Positions 8,976-16,618 of a DNA stretch of 64,000 nucleotides are shown here, in pieces. The position numbers and the translations under genes are program-made. The notes beneath the pieces were generated by a model. It was not told the DNA's origin. It ran no database searches and was given only the letters and a program-made list of their open reading frames with translations. This DNA comes from an uncultured Bacteroidia bacterium (GTDB taxonomy: Bacteria; Bacteroidota; Bacteroidia; Bacteroidales; UBA932), in NCBI GenBank assembly GCA_902768665.1, contig CACXMA010000003.1, positions 86,454 through 150,453 of the forward strand, in the 5' to 3' direction. Every line of letters starts with the position of its first letter. Position 1 is the stretch's first letter.

Positions 8976-10478
8976 ATGAAACGAATTCTTTCCCTTATCG
9001 GCGGACTCCTCCTTGCCGCCGTCATCGGCCTCGCCCAGGGCAAATGGGAGCAGGTCGGCGTCAGCCAGTACGGCACCGGCGGCATCAACCGCAGCGGTGA
9101 GCGTATCGACAACAGCTACAACGCCGGCAAGTTCAATTCCGAGGTTAAGTCTACCTCGAAGAACAACCCTTACGTCTATTTCCGGAAGGGCCAGTTCAGC
9201 GTACCGGCCAAAACGTATCAGCCCGGCCAGACCCTCACGGTCAGCATGAGCCTTTCCGTCAAGCGCCACAGCGGCAACGGAACGCCGAAAGGCAGCGCCG
9301 GAGCCACCCTCGTTGGCGGACAGGCCGGACAGGGCACCTCCGTGCCGAGCCAGATCAGCGTTTCCGGCAAGGATGCCGCCAAGAGCGGGTCGGTGGAAAT
9401 GGCCATTCCGAGCCGCTCCCAGGCCGGAAACAACTTCTCCATCGTCTATTCCTGCTTCGACATCAAGGTGGTCTATCTCTACCGCTGGGTGGAGGATAAA
9501 CCGGCCGCAGAATCGGTGCGGGAACCGGTTGTCGCCGCCGAGGCTCCCGTTCTCCCGGAGATACAGCTGACCGAGGAAGAGGTGCAGGATTCCATCCGGG
9601 CCAATGAAGGCATCATGCTGCCCGACGACACCATCCTGCCGCCGGCGGATTCCGCTTTCTTTGAGGAGTCTCTTGAGGACGAACCTGTCGATGCGTCGTA
9701 CATCGCGGAAGCGGCCGAGGCGCTGCAGAATGGAGAATTGACGAAGGAGGGTGTCAAAAATGCGCTGAAAGAGGCTGATACGGATACCGTCCTGTCCCTG
9801 CTGGGATTCGACCTTACCAAGAAGGATCTCATCCTCTACGGTATCATCGGCGGTCTGGGACTGCTGGTGCTGATCCTCCTGCTTGTTCTGCTCTTCCGGA
9901 AGAATCCGGCCAAGAAGGCCGCCAAGGAAGAGGCCCGGAAGGCGGCTGCGGAGGCCAAGGCTGCAGCCAAGGCCGAGGCCGCGGAAAAAGCGGCTGCCGC
10001 GAAAGCGGAGCGGGACGCGAAACTGGCGGAGCAGAGAGCTGCCGCTACAGAGAAGGCCGCTGCTGCCAAGGCTGCTCAGGAAGCGAAACGGGCAGAATTA
10101 CAGGCAGCCCAAGAGGCGAAACGGGCAGAGCTGAAGGCTGCTCAGGAAGCCAAGGCTGCCGAATTGAAGCAGAAGCAGGAAGCGGCTAAGACCGAAAGGG
10201 AAGCCAAACTTGCGGAGGCAAAAGCCGCTCAGGAGGCAAAGCGGGCTGAGCTAAAGGCGGCGCAGGAAGCGAAAGCCGCCGAGCTGAAGGCCAAACGGGA
10301 AGCTGCATTGGCCGCAAAAGCCGCCGCGACGGCTGCCGCTGCTGCAAAGGCCGAAGCGCCGAAGCCGGAAGAGAAACCGGCTGAAAAGCCTGCCGGCAAG
10401 AAATTCTGCGAAAACTGCGGCGCTCCGCTGGATCCGGATGCGGTCTTCTGTGAGAACTGCGGCACGAAGGTGCAGTAG
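8976..10478 (+). CDS. Single-pass membrane protein with secreted beta domain, Ala/Lys/Glu coiled coil and C-terminal zinc ribbon
   Basis: 500 residues: signal peptide (MKRILSLIGGLLLAAVIGLAQG), an exported domain of about 140 residues (WEQVGVSQYGTGGINRSG to VYLYRWVED), an acidic linker, one transmembrane helix at about 288-310 (LILYGIIGGLGLLVLILLL), a long repetitive AKAAQEAKRAELKAAQEAK-type helix (about 315-470) and a zinc ribbon (FCENCGAPL, FCENCGTKV). Topology would put the first domain in the periplasm and the coiled coil and ribbon in the cytoplasm. The heptad-like repeat may expand or contract. Last gene of the 5599-10478 unit, ending at a strong terminator. Function unknown; a trans-envelope scaffold or sensor is a hypothesis. 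Confidence 0.85.
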   Translation: MKRILSLIGGLLLAAVIGLAQGKWEQVGVSQYGTGGINRSGERIDNSYNAGKFNSEVKSTSKNNPYVYFRKGQFSVPAKTYQPGQTLTVSMSLSVKRHSGNGTPKGSAGATLVGGQAGQGTSVPSQISVSGKDAAKSGSVEMAIPSRSQAGNNFSIVYSCFDIKVVYLYRWVEDKPAAESVREPVVAAEAPVLPEIQLTEEEVQDSIRANEGIMLPDDTILPPADSAFFEESLEDEPVDASYIAEAAEALQNGELTKEGVKNALKEADTDTVLSLLGFDLTKKDLILYGIIGGLGLLVLILLLVLLFRKNPAKKAAKEEARKAAAEAKAAAKAEAAEKAAAAKAERDAKLAEQRAAATEKAAAAKAAQEAKRAELQAAQEAKRAELKAAQEAKAAELKQKQEAAKTEREAKLAEAKAAQEAKRAELKAAQEAKAAELKAKREAALAAKAAATAAAAAKAEAPKPEEKPAEKPAGKKFCENCGAPLDPDAVFCENCGTKVQ

Positions 10479-10500
10479 TTCCTGTTCTAACAGAAAAAAG

Positions 10501-10525
10501 CGCCGGCCCGTCATCTGGGCCGGCG
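10501..10525. terminator. Bidirectional intrinsic terminator
   Basis: A 9-bp stem CGCCGGCCC / GGGCCGGCG with a 7-nt loop, preceded by AAAAAAG and followed by TTTGTCTTA. It sits between the convergent stops at 10478 (plus) and 10532 (minus), so it can serve both strands. Confidence 0.85.
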
Positions 10526-10531
10526 TTTGTC

Positions 10532-10966
10532 TTATTTGTTGAGGCGGACCGGTCTGTCGCGCTTCGGGCCATGTTTCGGGCCGTTCTTCTTGATGTTCTT
10601 GATATCCTTCTTGTAGGCCTTGTACTGGTCTTTTGTCAGGATTTCCTTGACGGCTTTGTCGTAGGCGTCGCGGTCGGCTTTCATTTTGGATTTGTCGGGG
10701 GCGCCTTCCGGACGTTGGGCTTTCGGTCTGGCTTGGTGCTTCGCTTCGCGTTCCATGTTCAGTTCGAGAAGCCGGGCTTTCTGGTTTTCGTCGAGGCCAT
10801 AGCGTTCAGCCATGCGTTCGGTCTTTTTCTGGACCATCTCGATGCCGTCATGCTTGCCGCGTTCGTGTTTCTTGCAGTCGCACTTTTTTTCGCCGTCGGG
10901 ATTCTGTGCCAGCGCGACGCCGCTCATGAGGGCTGCCGCTGCGATAAGGGTGAGGATTCTTTTCAT
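10532..10966 (-). CDS. Periplasmic CpxP/Spy-like protein, DUF4890-type
   Basis: 144 residues: signal peptide (MKRILTLIAAAALMSGVALAQ) and a highly charged helical body. The segment RMAERYGLDENQKARLLELN followed by AVKEILTKDQYKAYK is the two-half LTxxQ-like arrangement of the Spy/CpxP/DUF4890 group, small periplasmic proteins that bind unfolded proteins or metal. A CDCKKH cluster just after the signal peptide could bind metal or form a disulfide. Convergent with the zinc-ribbon trio and separated by the terminator at 10501-10525. No -7 consensus is clear upstream. Confidence 0.8.
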   Translation of the reverse strand: MKRILTLIAAAALMSGVALAQNPDGEKKCDCKKHERGKHDGIEMVQKKTERMAERYGLDENQKARLLELNMEREAKHQARPKAQRPEGAPDKSKMKADRDAYDKAVKEILTKDQYKAYKKDIKNIKKNGPKHGPKRDRPVRLNK

Positions 10967-11024
10967 ACTAACTACTGTTTAAACCGCGTGCTTATAATTC
11001 AATTCCCGTGCCAGAGGGAGGGGG

Positions 11025-11059
11025 CTGGGCGGATGGGGCGAGGGGGCGAGATTCCGGCG
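11025..11059 (+). repeat. Dispersed repeat, copy A (GGGCGGATGGGG core)
   Basis: Shares the core GGGCGGATGGGG and the tail GGGCGAGATTCCGGCG with copy C at 13353-13385; a shorter related copy B is at 11804-11824. All three lie between genes in the accessory strip. Confidence 0.5.
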
Positions 11060-11101
11060 CATTGTAGTAGAATCCACCACAGTGGGGACAGTCGGATGCG
11101 C

Positions 11102-11109
11102 TATCTTTG
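11102..11109 (+). promoter_or_regulatory. -7 promoter box TATCTTTG
   Basis: Exact TAnnTTTG match 19 nt before the ATG at 11128. It overlaps an in-frame TTG (11107), ruling that codon out as a start. Confidence 0.7.
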
Positions 11110-11127
11110 CAGAAAAACTATCTGCGT

Positions 11128-11757
11128 ATGAAAAGATTATTTGTCGTCATTACTGCATTCGCACTTTTGTCCGCGTGTACTTCTGAGAATAATCCCGGCG
11201 ACGGGGATCAGCCGGGCCATAATCAGGAACAGGGTCATGATTACACCAACACCGACCAGTTGGCCTTCGTGGACATGGGCACGAATGTCCTGTGGGCCAC
11301 AATAAATGTCGGTGCATTACATTCCACCGAATTTGGCTCATATCTGGAGTGGAGCCCACTCACCGCTTCCTACGGAGATGAGTTTTCCAATTGCCGCCTG
11401 CCCACCTGGGCCGAATACGAAGAACTGGTTTCCGTCAAGACAAGCGACGGGAAATACACGAGCGGTCCCTGCCGGGCCACCTGGGGCAAGGTGAATGGTG
11501 TGTACGGTATAACCTATACTAACAAGAAGACGGGGAACGCCATCTTCATGCCTGCGGCGGGACAATACTCTCAGGGCTTACCTTATTTCGTAGGGCAGAG
11601 GGTGTATAACTGGACATTTGACTCCAAGGAAGAATGGGATGGATTGCGAGCCACCGCGACAGAGTTTCAGTCAGGGACATCCCCAAGCGCCGGAGCGCAC
11701 GTGGAAGAATCTGTCGCCATTGACCGCTGCACCGTACGCCTGGTGAAGGAAAAATAA
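11128..11757 (+). CDS. Lipoprotein with VDMG...WATxNVG / LPTWAEYEEL domain (Fib_succ_major/DUF1566-like)
   Basis: 209 residues from the ATG at 11128. A lipobox (FALLSAC, Cys16) predicts lipidation. After an Asp/Gly/Asn linker comes the pattern VDMGTNVLWATINVGA, then CRLPTWAEYEELV, IFMPAAGQYS and RCTVRLVKE, a recognisable Bacteroidota surface domain related to Fib_succ_major/DUF1566, often present in multiple copies per genome. Its function is poorly known; surface or adhesin-like roles are usually assumed. The gene is monocistronic, has a promoter box at 11102, and is more AT-rich than the core genes around it, in line with accessory origin. Confidence 0.8.
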   Translation: MKRLFVVITAFALLSACTSENNPGDGDQPGHNQEQGHDYTNTDQLAFVDMGTNVLWATINVGALHSTEFGSYLEWSPLTASYGDEFSNCRLPTWAEYEELVSVKTSDGKYTSGPCRATWGKVNGVYGITYTNKKTGNAIFMPAAGQYSQGLPYFVGQRVYNWTFDSKEEWDGLRATATEFQSGTSPSAGAHVEESVAIDRCTVRLVKEK

Positions 11758-11803
11758 AGTCATGACGCGTCTGCATCAGAGATAAGAGAGTTGCGGGGCT
11801 TGT

Positions 11804-11824
11804 CGGGCGGATGGGGAGAGGGCT
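11804..11824 (+). repeat. Dispersed repeat, copy B (short)
   Basis: CGGGCGGATGGGGAGAGGGC, related to the cores at 11025 and 13353 but lacking the GATTCCGGCG tail. Confidence 0.4.
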
Positions 11825-11946
11825 GGTAGAGCCACATATTACACCGCGTATTGTGAATCCAATCGTTTTTTGTCGAAACGAATCGCTCTTTCTATCATAG
11901 TGCGATGAAATCGACCTTTTATCGCACCACCCTACTATGTCGAGGA

Positions 11947-12807
11947 TTATTGATTGTCAATCTCAGGGCGTCCTGTTTCCAATGCGGCTTTATCCTTGGC
12001 GTTGAGTGAAGAGACTACGCTGGTACCCACACGCTTTTCGATATTCTCGCGGGCTTCTCCAGCAATCGACCCACCTTCTCTGGCGATGCTTTTGCTTTGA
12101 CTGAAAGTGGTGGGTTGTTTTGCTTGGGAGATGGCTTTTGTTGATACTTCTGCAAGCATATTCAAGACCAGCTCGATATCGGTCATGTTGTCTCTCAGAT
12201 TCTCCTTTTTTAGCCCCTTGAGGTCTTTATACTCCCGAACGGTAAGTCCACTCCAAGCCTTGGTAAGCTCGTTTGTGAGAATGGCATAATCTTTCTCCTT
12301 TTGAACACCTCTTGCTTTCCATTCATCCGTTAGCTCCTTGCGCATCTTGATAGATTGGAGCCGCTGGTTGATCCAACCTTCCGAATAACCCTTTATCCGG
12401 TAATAATCCGCACCCCTTAAGATAGCGAGCTCCGGGTCTTGGATTTCGTCAATCCGCTCACTGGCGACACGGGCCATCCATTGCTTGAAGGGTTCCGCTT
12501 TTTCGGACGGAACGGACTGAATGATGCGGAAAATCGTTTGAGTATCAGCGATATCCGTTTGTCTAAACTTTCCGTCCGCAGCTCTTAATCTTAACTGCTT
12601 ACAAGTTGTAAGCAATTCATCAGCTCCTTCTTTTTTGAGTCGGTTCTTTAATACCGCCCAATACGTGCTGGCTCTTTTGGGAGTCGGCTGTTCAGTTAGG
12701 GCGCCGACGACATCGACAACGGAGAAATACCATTTCTCCTCATCTTCCTGCCACGATACACGAATCTTCCATTCCCCAAAGGCTCTGACTATGTCGTTCT
12801 GTCCCAT
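11947..12807 (-). CDS. BRO family (Bro-N) phage-antirepressor-like protein
   Basis: 286 residues from the ATG at 12807; an in-frame ATG 45 nt further up would lie upstream of the likely transcription start. The N-terminal 100 residues ([39 protein letters not shown]) are a Bro-N-type domain, the DNA-binding module of phage antirepressors and baculovirus BRO proteins. The middle part ([20 protein letters not shown]) and the end ([16 protein letters not shown], typical of Bacteroidota versions) are family-specific. Such genes are common on mobile elements and often respond to DNA damage. No phage structural or integrase gene accompanies it. Visibly lower GC than core neighbours, and it lies on the 3' side of tRNA-Ser, a usual insertion site. 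Confidence 0.85.
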   Translation of the reverse strand: MGQNDIVRAFGEWKIRVSWQEDEEKWYFSVVDVVGALTEQPTPKRASTYWAVLKNRLKKEGADELLTTCKQLRLRAADGKFRQTDIADTQTIFRIIQSVPSEKAEPFKQWMARVASERIDEIQDPELAILRGADYYRIKGYSEGWINQRLQSIKMRKELTDEWKARGVQKEKDYAILTNELTKAWSGLTVREYKDLKGLKKENLRDNMTDIELVLNMLAEVSTKAISQAKQPTTFSQSKSIAREGGSIAGEARENIEKRVGTSVVSSLNAKDKAALETGRPEIDNQ

Positions 12808-12821
12808 AATAAACGTTTTTA

Positions 12822-12829
12822 CGAAGATA
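12822..12829 (-). promoter_or_regulatory. Near-consensus -7 box TATCTTCG
   Basis: One mismatch to TAnnTTTG on the minus strand, 14 nt before the BRO-family ATG at 12807. Confidence 0.4.
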
Positions 12830-12941
12830 CGAATTCCGTCGTGAAACGTCAAATAAAAAATTGGCTTCTCTCGGTGGCAGACCCCGGCCGAATACTTCCG
12901 CGAGCACCCCGAAGCCCGCTAGCCCGACTGGCGCTACTCCT

Positions 12942-12970
12942 GTCATGCCCGACCCGATCGGGCATCTCGC
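12942..12970. repeat. REP-like palindromic element (ATGCCCGA stem)
   Basis: GTC followed by stem ATGCCCGA (12945-12952), loop CCCGA and stem TCGGGCAT (12958-12965), then CTC. It has the same layout (8-9 bp stem, 5-nt loop, GTC/TC flanks) as the elements at 44114 and 51446-51550. Confidence 0.6.
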
Positions 12971-13000
12971 ATGCGGCCGGGAATGGCAACCAGTGGATGA

Positions 13001-13162
13001 ATGCCCGTGGCTGGTGCGCTTTCATTATCCCTGGGCATTGAGATAATCTCTACGCCTCGAAACGTCTCTTATGAAGACTGCGCCATCCTGTCCCAGAAGC
13101 CGTATGTGGCCGAAGAAAGCGAGGCGCCGAGGGATATGCTGATGGGACTTGGGATGATTTAA
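13001..13162 (+). pseudogene. Possible C-terminal gene remnant (53 codons)
   Basis: An open frame from ATG 13001 to TAA 13162 ends in the coding-like stretch SYEDCAILSQKPYVAEESEA and PRDMLMGLGMI. A TGA lies directly before the ATG. The stretch reads like the tail of a longer lost protein or a very short gene; no family recognised. A second short coding-like tail ([13 protein letters not shown] then stop) lies just upstream at about 12880-12922. Apart from these and the repeats, 12830-13558 holds no gene that I can support. Confidence 0.25.
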
Positions 13163-13212
13163 AACGCACTTTTATCGTATGGCGAAAAACGTGCGGTAAG
13201 CTCTTTTGTAAG

Positions 13213-13247
13213 TGCGGAGATGGGCCAAAAACGGGGACATCTCCGCA
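13213..13247. repeat. 35-bp inverted-repeat unit, copy 1
   Basis: Begins TGCGGAGATG and ends CATCTCCGCA (perfect 10-bp inverted ends) around GGCCAAAAACGGGGA. Nearly identical to the next copy, 16 bp downstream. Confidence 0.7.
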
Positions 13248-13263
13248 GATTTCGGGCTTATAT

Positions 13264-13298
13264 TGCGGAGATGGGCCAAAGATGGGGACATCTCCGCA
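13264..13298. repeat. 35-bp inverted-repeat unit, copy 2
   Basis: Same ends TGCGGAGATG / CATCTCCGCA, with a centre that differs at one or two positions (GGCCAAAGATGGGGA). Direct tandem of copy 1; each copy could fold as a hairpin or bind a dimeric protein. Confidence 0.7.
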
Positions 13299-13352
13299 GG
13301 TGGTGGGGGAAGGAGGACGGTGGAGGGCACAGGGAGGATAGTGGAGAGAGCA

Positions 13353-13385
13353 GGGCGGATGGGGAGAAAGGGCGAGATTCCGGCG
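13353..13385 (+). repeat. Dispersed repeat, copy C
   Basis: GGGCGGATGGGG core plus GGGCGAGATTCCGGCG tail, matching copy A at 11025-11059. It runs directly into the GC hairpin at 13381-13400 (CGGCGGCC, loop GGGG, GGCCGCCG). Confidence 0.5.
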
Positions 13386-13436
13386 GCCGGGGGGCCGCCG
13401 CTATCTCTTTCCGCCCGGAGGGGTCCTGCAAAGCAT

Positions 13437-13552
13437 AGAATGGCATGTCCCTGCGGGACAAAGTGCTTTTTCGCTGTCAGACCCTTACGAAAGCAAGCTT
13501 TCGACGGGCCCGCCAACAAAAAAGCACCGCAGCTGCGCTGCGATGCCATTCT
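13437..13552. repeat. Long imperfect inverted repeat downstream of tRNA-Ser
   Basis: AGAATGGCAT (13437-13446) pairs with ATGCCATTCT (13543-13552), and inside them GTGCTTTTT pairs with AAAAAAGCAC. Smaller hairpins sit inside: GTCCC-TGC-GGGAC (13447-13459) and CGAAAG-CAAG-CTTTCG (13488-13503). This could be a MITE-like remnant; its right end also supplies the T-rich terminator region of the minus-strand tRNA. Confidence 0.45.
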
Positions 13553-13558
13553 TTTTTG

Positions 13559-13646
13559 CGGAGAGGACGAGATTCGAACTCGTGGTACACGGATAGCGTA
13601 CGGCAGTTTAGCAAACTGCTGGTTTCAGCCACTCACCCACCTCTCC
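13559..13646 (-). tRNA. tRNA-Ser (anticodon GCU)
   Basis: The minus strand folds as a class II tRNA. Acceptor arms GGAGAGG (starting 13646) and CCTCTCC (ending 13560) pair over 7 bp, with discriminator G at 13559. The anticodon arm is GCAGT-TTGCTAA-ACTGC, reading GCT (codons AGC/AGU), followed by a long variable arm, and the T arm contains GTTCGAATC. CCA is not encoded (GCAAAA follows). Its 3' terminal 27 nt recur in the opposite orientation at 23740-23766. Confidence 0.95.
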
Positions 13647-13684
13647 TGAGGTTTCGTCTGAAACTTCCGCATAAAAGCGGACTG

Positions 13685-13692
13685 CAAAGTTA
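13685..13692 (-). promoter_or_regulatory. -7 promoter box TAACTTTG for tRNA-Ser
   Basis: Exact TAnnTTTG match on the minus strand, about 40 nt before the mature tRNA 5' end. The expected leader contains a small hairpin (TCCGC...GCGGA, 13667-13682). Confidence 0.65.
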
Positions 13693-13770
13693 GGAAAAAA
13701 TCGGGAAACTCCAATCGTTTCCGGTTTTTCTTTTATCGATTTCTCCGCAATTTGCTGGGAATGGAGGGAT

Positions 13771-14613
13771 TTATTCAATGGTAACTTCGTAAAAAGTGGC
13801 CCCGTAGCCGCCCCAGAATCCGAGGGCGCCGTGCATGTTCGTCGCGGCGTTTTCGCTGACGGGGAAGAAGGGATTGCGCGAGAGGGCCGTCAGGTCGTCA
13901 TAGCTCTTCCAGTAGGCATAGCCCTGCGCATCGACCGTGCAGAACTTGACGGCGACCTTCTCCCCTTTCAGGAAAAGGGGCTGGCGGTATTTCTGGAGCA
14001 GCCCCCATCCCCGCGCGACCGGCACGGTGACGTCGCTTCCGTCCAGGAAGGCATCGTCGACCAGCCCGAGGAAGGATGAGTTCCAGGCGGTATTGCGCCC
14101 CTCCACCTTCGTGAAGAACTTGTAATAGTCCCGGGTCGCAGGATTGTCCCGGAAATGGGCGGTCAGCTTATAGAGCGAGTCCGTGCGTTCGGAAACCTCT
14201 ACCTCGAAACGGTCGATGGCGGCCGGCTCGGGGATGGTCGTTTCCGCCCAGGCGTTGATGCCCGGATAATCCACTTCCAGCCGGTAGCGCTTGCCCGCTT
14301 CGCCGACCATCTCGTCGGTCGTATAGATGTAGGGAGGGTAGTAATTGTCGTCGCGCTTTCCGTGTAGTTCGACCGTCCGGCTGCCGTCGGAGACCCTTAC
14401 CCGCGCATACGTCACGACCTTGGACATCAACGACGCCTCGTCATGGAGCGTTTCGCTCGGGGCGGCCGTCCGGCTCACCAGCACGACAGGCGCGCCGCCG
14501 GCATCGATCCATCCGTCCACCACCAGCGGCGTGTAATCCACCTCCGGCTCCGTCTTCGTGCAGGAAACCGCCGCGGCCGCAACGGCCATTATGAGAAGAA
14601 AGCGTAGGCGCAT
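13771..14613 (-). CDS. DUF4249 family lipoprotein
   Basis: 280 residues from the ATG at 14613. The lipobox (AVAAAAVSC) gives a lipidated Cys. The sequence TPLVVDGWIDAGGAPVVLVSRTAAP followed by VRVSDGSRTVELHGK and GKRYRLEVDYPG is the characteristic opening of DUF4249, a beta-rich Bacteroidota lipoprotein encoded next to TonB-dependent receptors, as here (4 nt after the receptor stop). It probably works with that receptor at the outer membrane; the ligand is unknown. Last gene of the six-gene minus operon that begins at 20223. Confidence 0.85.
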   Translation of the reverse strand: MRLRFLLIMAVAAAAVSCTKTEPEVDYTPLVVDGWIDAGGAPVVLVSRTAAPSETLHDEASLMSKVVTYARVRVSDGSRTVELHGKRDDNYYPPYIYTTDEMVGEAGKRYRLEVDYPGINAWAETTIPEPAAIDRFEVEVSERTDSLYKLTAHFRDNPATRDYYKFFTKVEGRNTAWNSSFLGLVDDAFLDGSDVTVPVARGWGLLQKYRQPLFLKGEKVAVKFCTVDAQGYAYWKSYDDLTALSRNPFFPVSENAATNMHGALGFWGGYGATFYEVTIE

Positions 14614-14617
14614 GGGG

Positions 14618-16618
14618 TCAGAATCGGTGGAAATAGCCGATGGACGGCAGGAACATGATCTTATAATAAATGGAGCGGTAGCGGAAGCGATGGTCCTCCT
14701 CGAGCAGGATGCGGTAGAAGATGTCGTTCCGCCGGCCAAGGGCGTTGTAGAGCGAGAAGTTCAGGCCGTTCTCGCGGCCGTCAGGGTGGCGGCGGAAATA
14801 ATAATTGGCGCTGACATCCAGGCGGACGTAGGGCCGGAGCCGTGCGCCGTTATGCTCGCCGAAATTGCACAGCAGCTGGTTCTGGGCGACGTAAAGGGAC
14901 TTCACGGCGGTGAAGGGCGTACCGTCGGCCGCGACGAAGGAGCCGCTGAGCTGCCACTTGCGGGCCGTCCAGGAGAGCATCAGATTGAACTCCTGCCGCC
15001 GTTCGTGGTTCGAAGGATAGACGTCCGGATAATCCGGATTGTCGAACCGGCGCAGCGAGCGGCCGATCGTATAGGCGGCCCATCCCGTCAGGCGTCCGGA
15101 CTGCTTGCGCAGGAACAGGCTGGCGCCGAAACTGCGGCCGTCGCCTTTGAGCAGGGCATTTTCCAGGGCATACGGCTCCCTCACGAAATCCAGGATGCTG
15201 CCCTTGTACTCCAGCTGGTTCGAGAGTTCGCGCCAGAAAACTTCCGCGCTGAAGCGCCAGGCACCGCCGTCGATGTCGTAATCATACGCCAGGTGGCCGA
15301 AGAGCGAGGACTGCGGCTTCCCGTATTCTCCGGCCATGAGCCAGAACTCATAGGGAAGGGCGATGCTGCTCAGGCCCGTCTGGAAGAGGAACTGGCGGGC
15401 GATGCCCACGGTGCCGGAAAGCTGTCCGGGACCGAGCCGGACCGAGCCGTCCACCTCCGGACTCAGGTAGGGGTGCAGTTTCGCGCCGTCATGCCAGAGC
15501 TGGCCTTTGAGCGAGGCGGACAGGGCCCAGACCGGCGTACGGACGAGCTCGTAGCGCCCGAGCAGCGACAGTTCGACGCCCTGCTGGAGCTGATCGGGCG
15601 AGACCTGGTGGAAGGAACCGCCTTCGGCATGGACATGCTGCGGATGGATCCGATGGCAGGCCAGTTCGGCGACCGCCCCGAGCCTTCCCCGCCGGTAATC
15701 CGCCCGGTAGGCCGTCGTGGCGATGGAAGAGGGCATCGTGATGTCGAAAAAGTCGTGGCGGATGTCCATCCCGAGCCCGAAGCGGGTGTGGTAGAGCGTC
15801 TGTTTCAGCTGCCAGGCCCCGCCCCGGCGGATCCAGTGGACGGCGCCAGCCCCATTGTGCCAGTCGAGATCGATGTCCATGCCGTTTTCGTAGCTGCCGT
15901 AGCCGAGATTGTCCATGCCGGCGTAGGCGTCGACCCATATCAGGTCCCGCGCCGTCGGTTTCCAGAGGAAGGTCAGGTTGGCGTCGCCGAAGCCATAGGA
16001 GAAAACGTTGTCGTCCAACTGGAGAAAACTGCCGTACAGGCCGTTGATATAGGATTTCCGGGCGGACAGAAAGACGGCCGCCGAAGAGCCGAGCGGGATG
16101 GATAGGGTCCCTTCGCTCGAGATCAAACCCATGGAAACAGATCCGGAAAAACGCTCGGGGCAGGTCTGCGGAAGCTTCATTTCGACGGTGCCGCCGAGGC
16201 GGTTGGCTTCGCGGCTGCCGCTGCTGTACTCCATCGCGCCGTAGTGGGACGGAATGAAAACGGAAAAGAGGCCGAGCAGATGGGACGCGCCGTAGATCGG
16301 GACGCCCTCGACGGAGATGAGCGTGTGCTGGTGTTCGGTTCCCTGGACGTGGATGCCGGCATCGAGCTCCGAGCCGGTCACGACACCGGGCAGCATCCTG
16401 ACGAATCGGAGCGGGTCGGCATTGCCGAGCAGGGACGGCGCCCGGTAGAGCAGGTCGGTCCGGACATGGCTTTCCACGCCCGGCCCCGGAATGACGAGGG
16501 AATTGTTCCGGCTGGCGCTCACGACGACACTGTCCAGCTTCTCCAGGTCCTGGCCCGAAACGGCGACCGGGATCAGCGCGGCGACAAGGAGCCAGATATG
16601 CCGGAACGCTTTACGCAT
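14618..16618 (-). CDS. TonB-dependent outer-membrane receptor
   Basis: 666 residues. I chose the ATG at 16618 over a TTG two codons upstream. The signal peptide ends VAVSGQ. A plug domain follows (LDSVVVSASRNN, LPGVVTGSELDAGIHVQGT, VEGVPIYGASHLLG, SSGSREANRLGGTVEMKLP), then a 22-strand-type barrel ending in an aromatic residue (GYFHRF). The N-terminal CarboxypepD_reg domain common in Bacteroidota receptors is absent. It overlaps the preceding small lipoprotein gene by 8 nt. Energised import of a bulky ligand across the outer membrane is the known family role; the surrounding lipase-like and NAPE-PLD-like enzymes hint at a lipid-derived ligand. Confidence 0.9.
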   Translation of the reverse strand: MRKAFRHIWLLVAALIPVAVSGQDLEKLDSVVVSASRNNSLVIPGPGVESHVRTDLLYRAPSLLGNADPLRFVRMLPGVVTGSELDAGIHVQGTEHQHTLISVEGVPIYGASHLLGLFSVFIPSHYGAMEYSSGSREANRLGGTVEMKLPQTCPERFSGSVSMGLISSEGTLSIPLGSSAAVFLSARKSYINGLYGSFLQLDDNVFSYGFGDANLTFLWKPTARDLIWVDAYAGMDNLGYGSYENGMDIDLDWHNGAGAVHWIRRGGAWQLKQTLYHTRFGLGMDIRHDFFDITMPSSIATTAYRADYRRGRLGAVAELACHRIHPQHVHAEGGSFHQVSPDQLQQGVELSLLGRYELVRTPVWALSASLKGQLWHDGAKLHPYLSPEVDGSVRLGPGQLSGTVGIARQFLFQTGLSSIALPYEFWLMAGEYGKPQSSLFGHLAYDYDIDGGAWRFSAEVFWRELSNQLEYKGSILDFVREPYALENALLKGDGRSFGASLFLRKQSGRLTGWAAYTIGRSLRRFDNPDYPDVYPSNHERRQEFNLMLSWTARKWQLSGSFVAADGTPFTAVKSLYVAQNQLLCNFGEHNGARLRPYVRLDVSANYYFRRHPDGRENGLNFSLYNALGRRNDIFYRILLEEDHRFRYRSIYYKIMFLPSIGYFHRF

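Noticed and set aside
11107-11127. TTG start for the lipoprotein at 11128
   Set aside because: The codon is part of the -7 box TATCTTTG; the lipobox also fits the ATG at 11128.
13213-13298. CRISPR array
   Set aside because: Only two units, spacing of 16 bp rather than a 30-40 bp unique spacer, and no cas genes.
11947-13646. Intact prophage or integrative element at tRNA-Ser
   Set aside because: Only a BRO-type gene and repeats are present; no integrase, capsid, relaxase or replication gene is seen.
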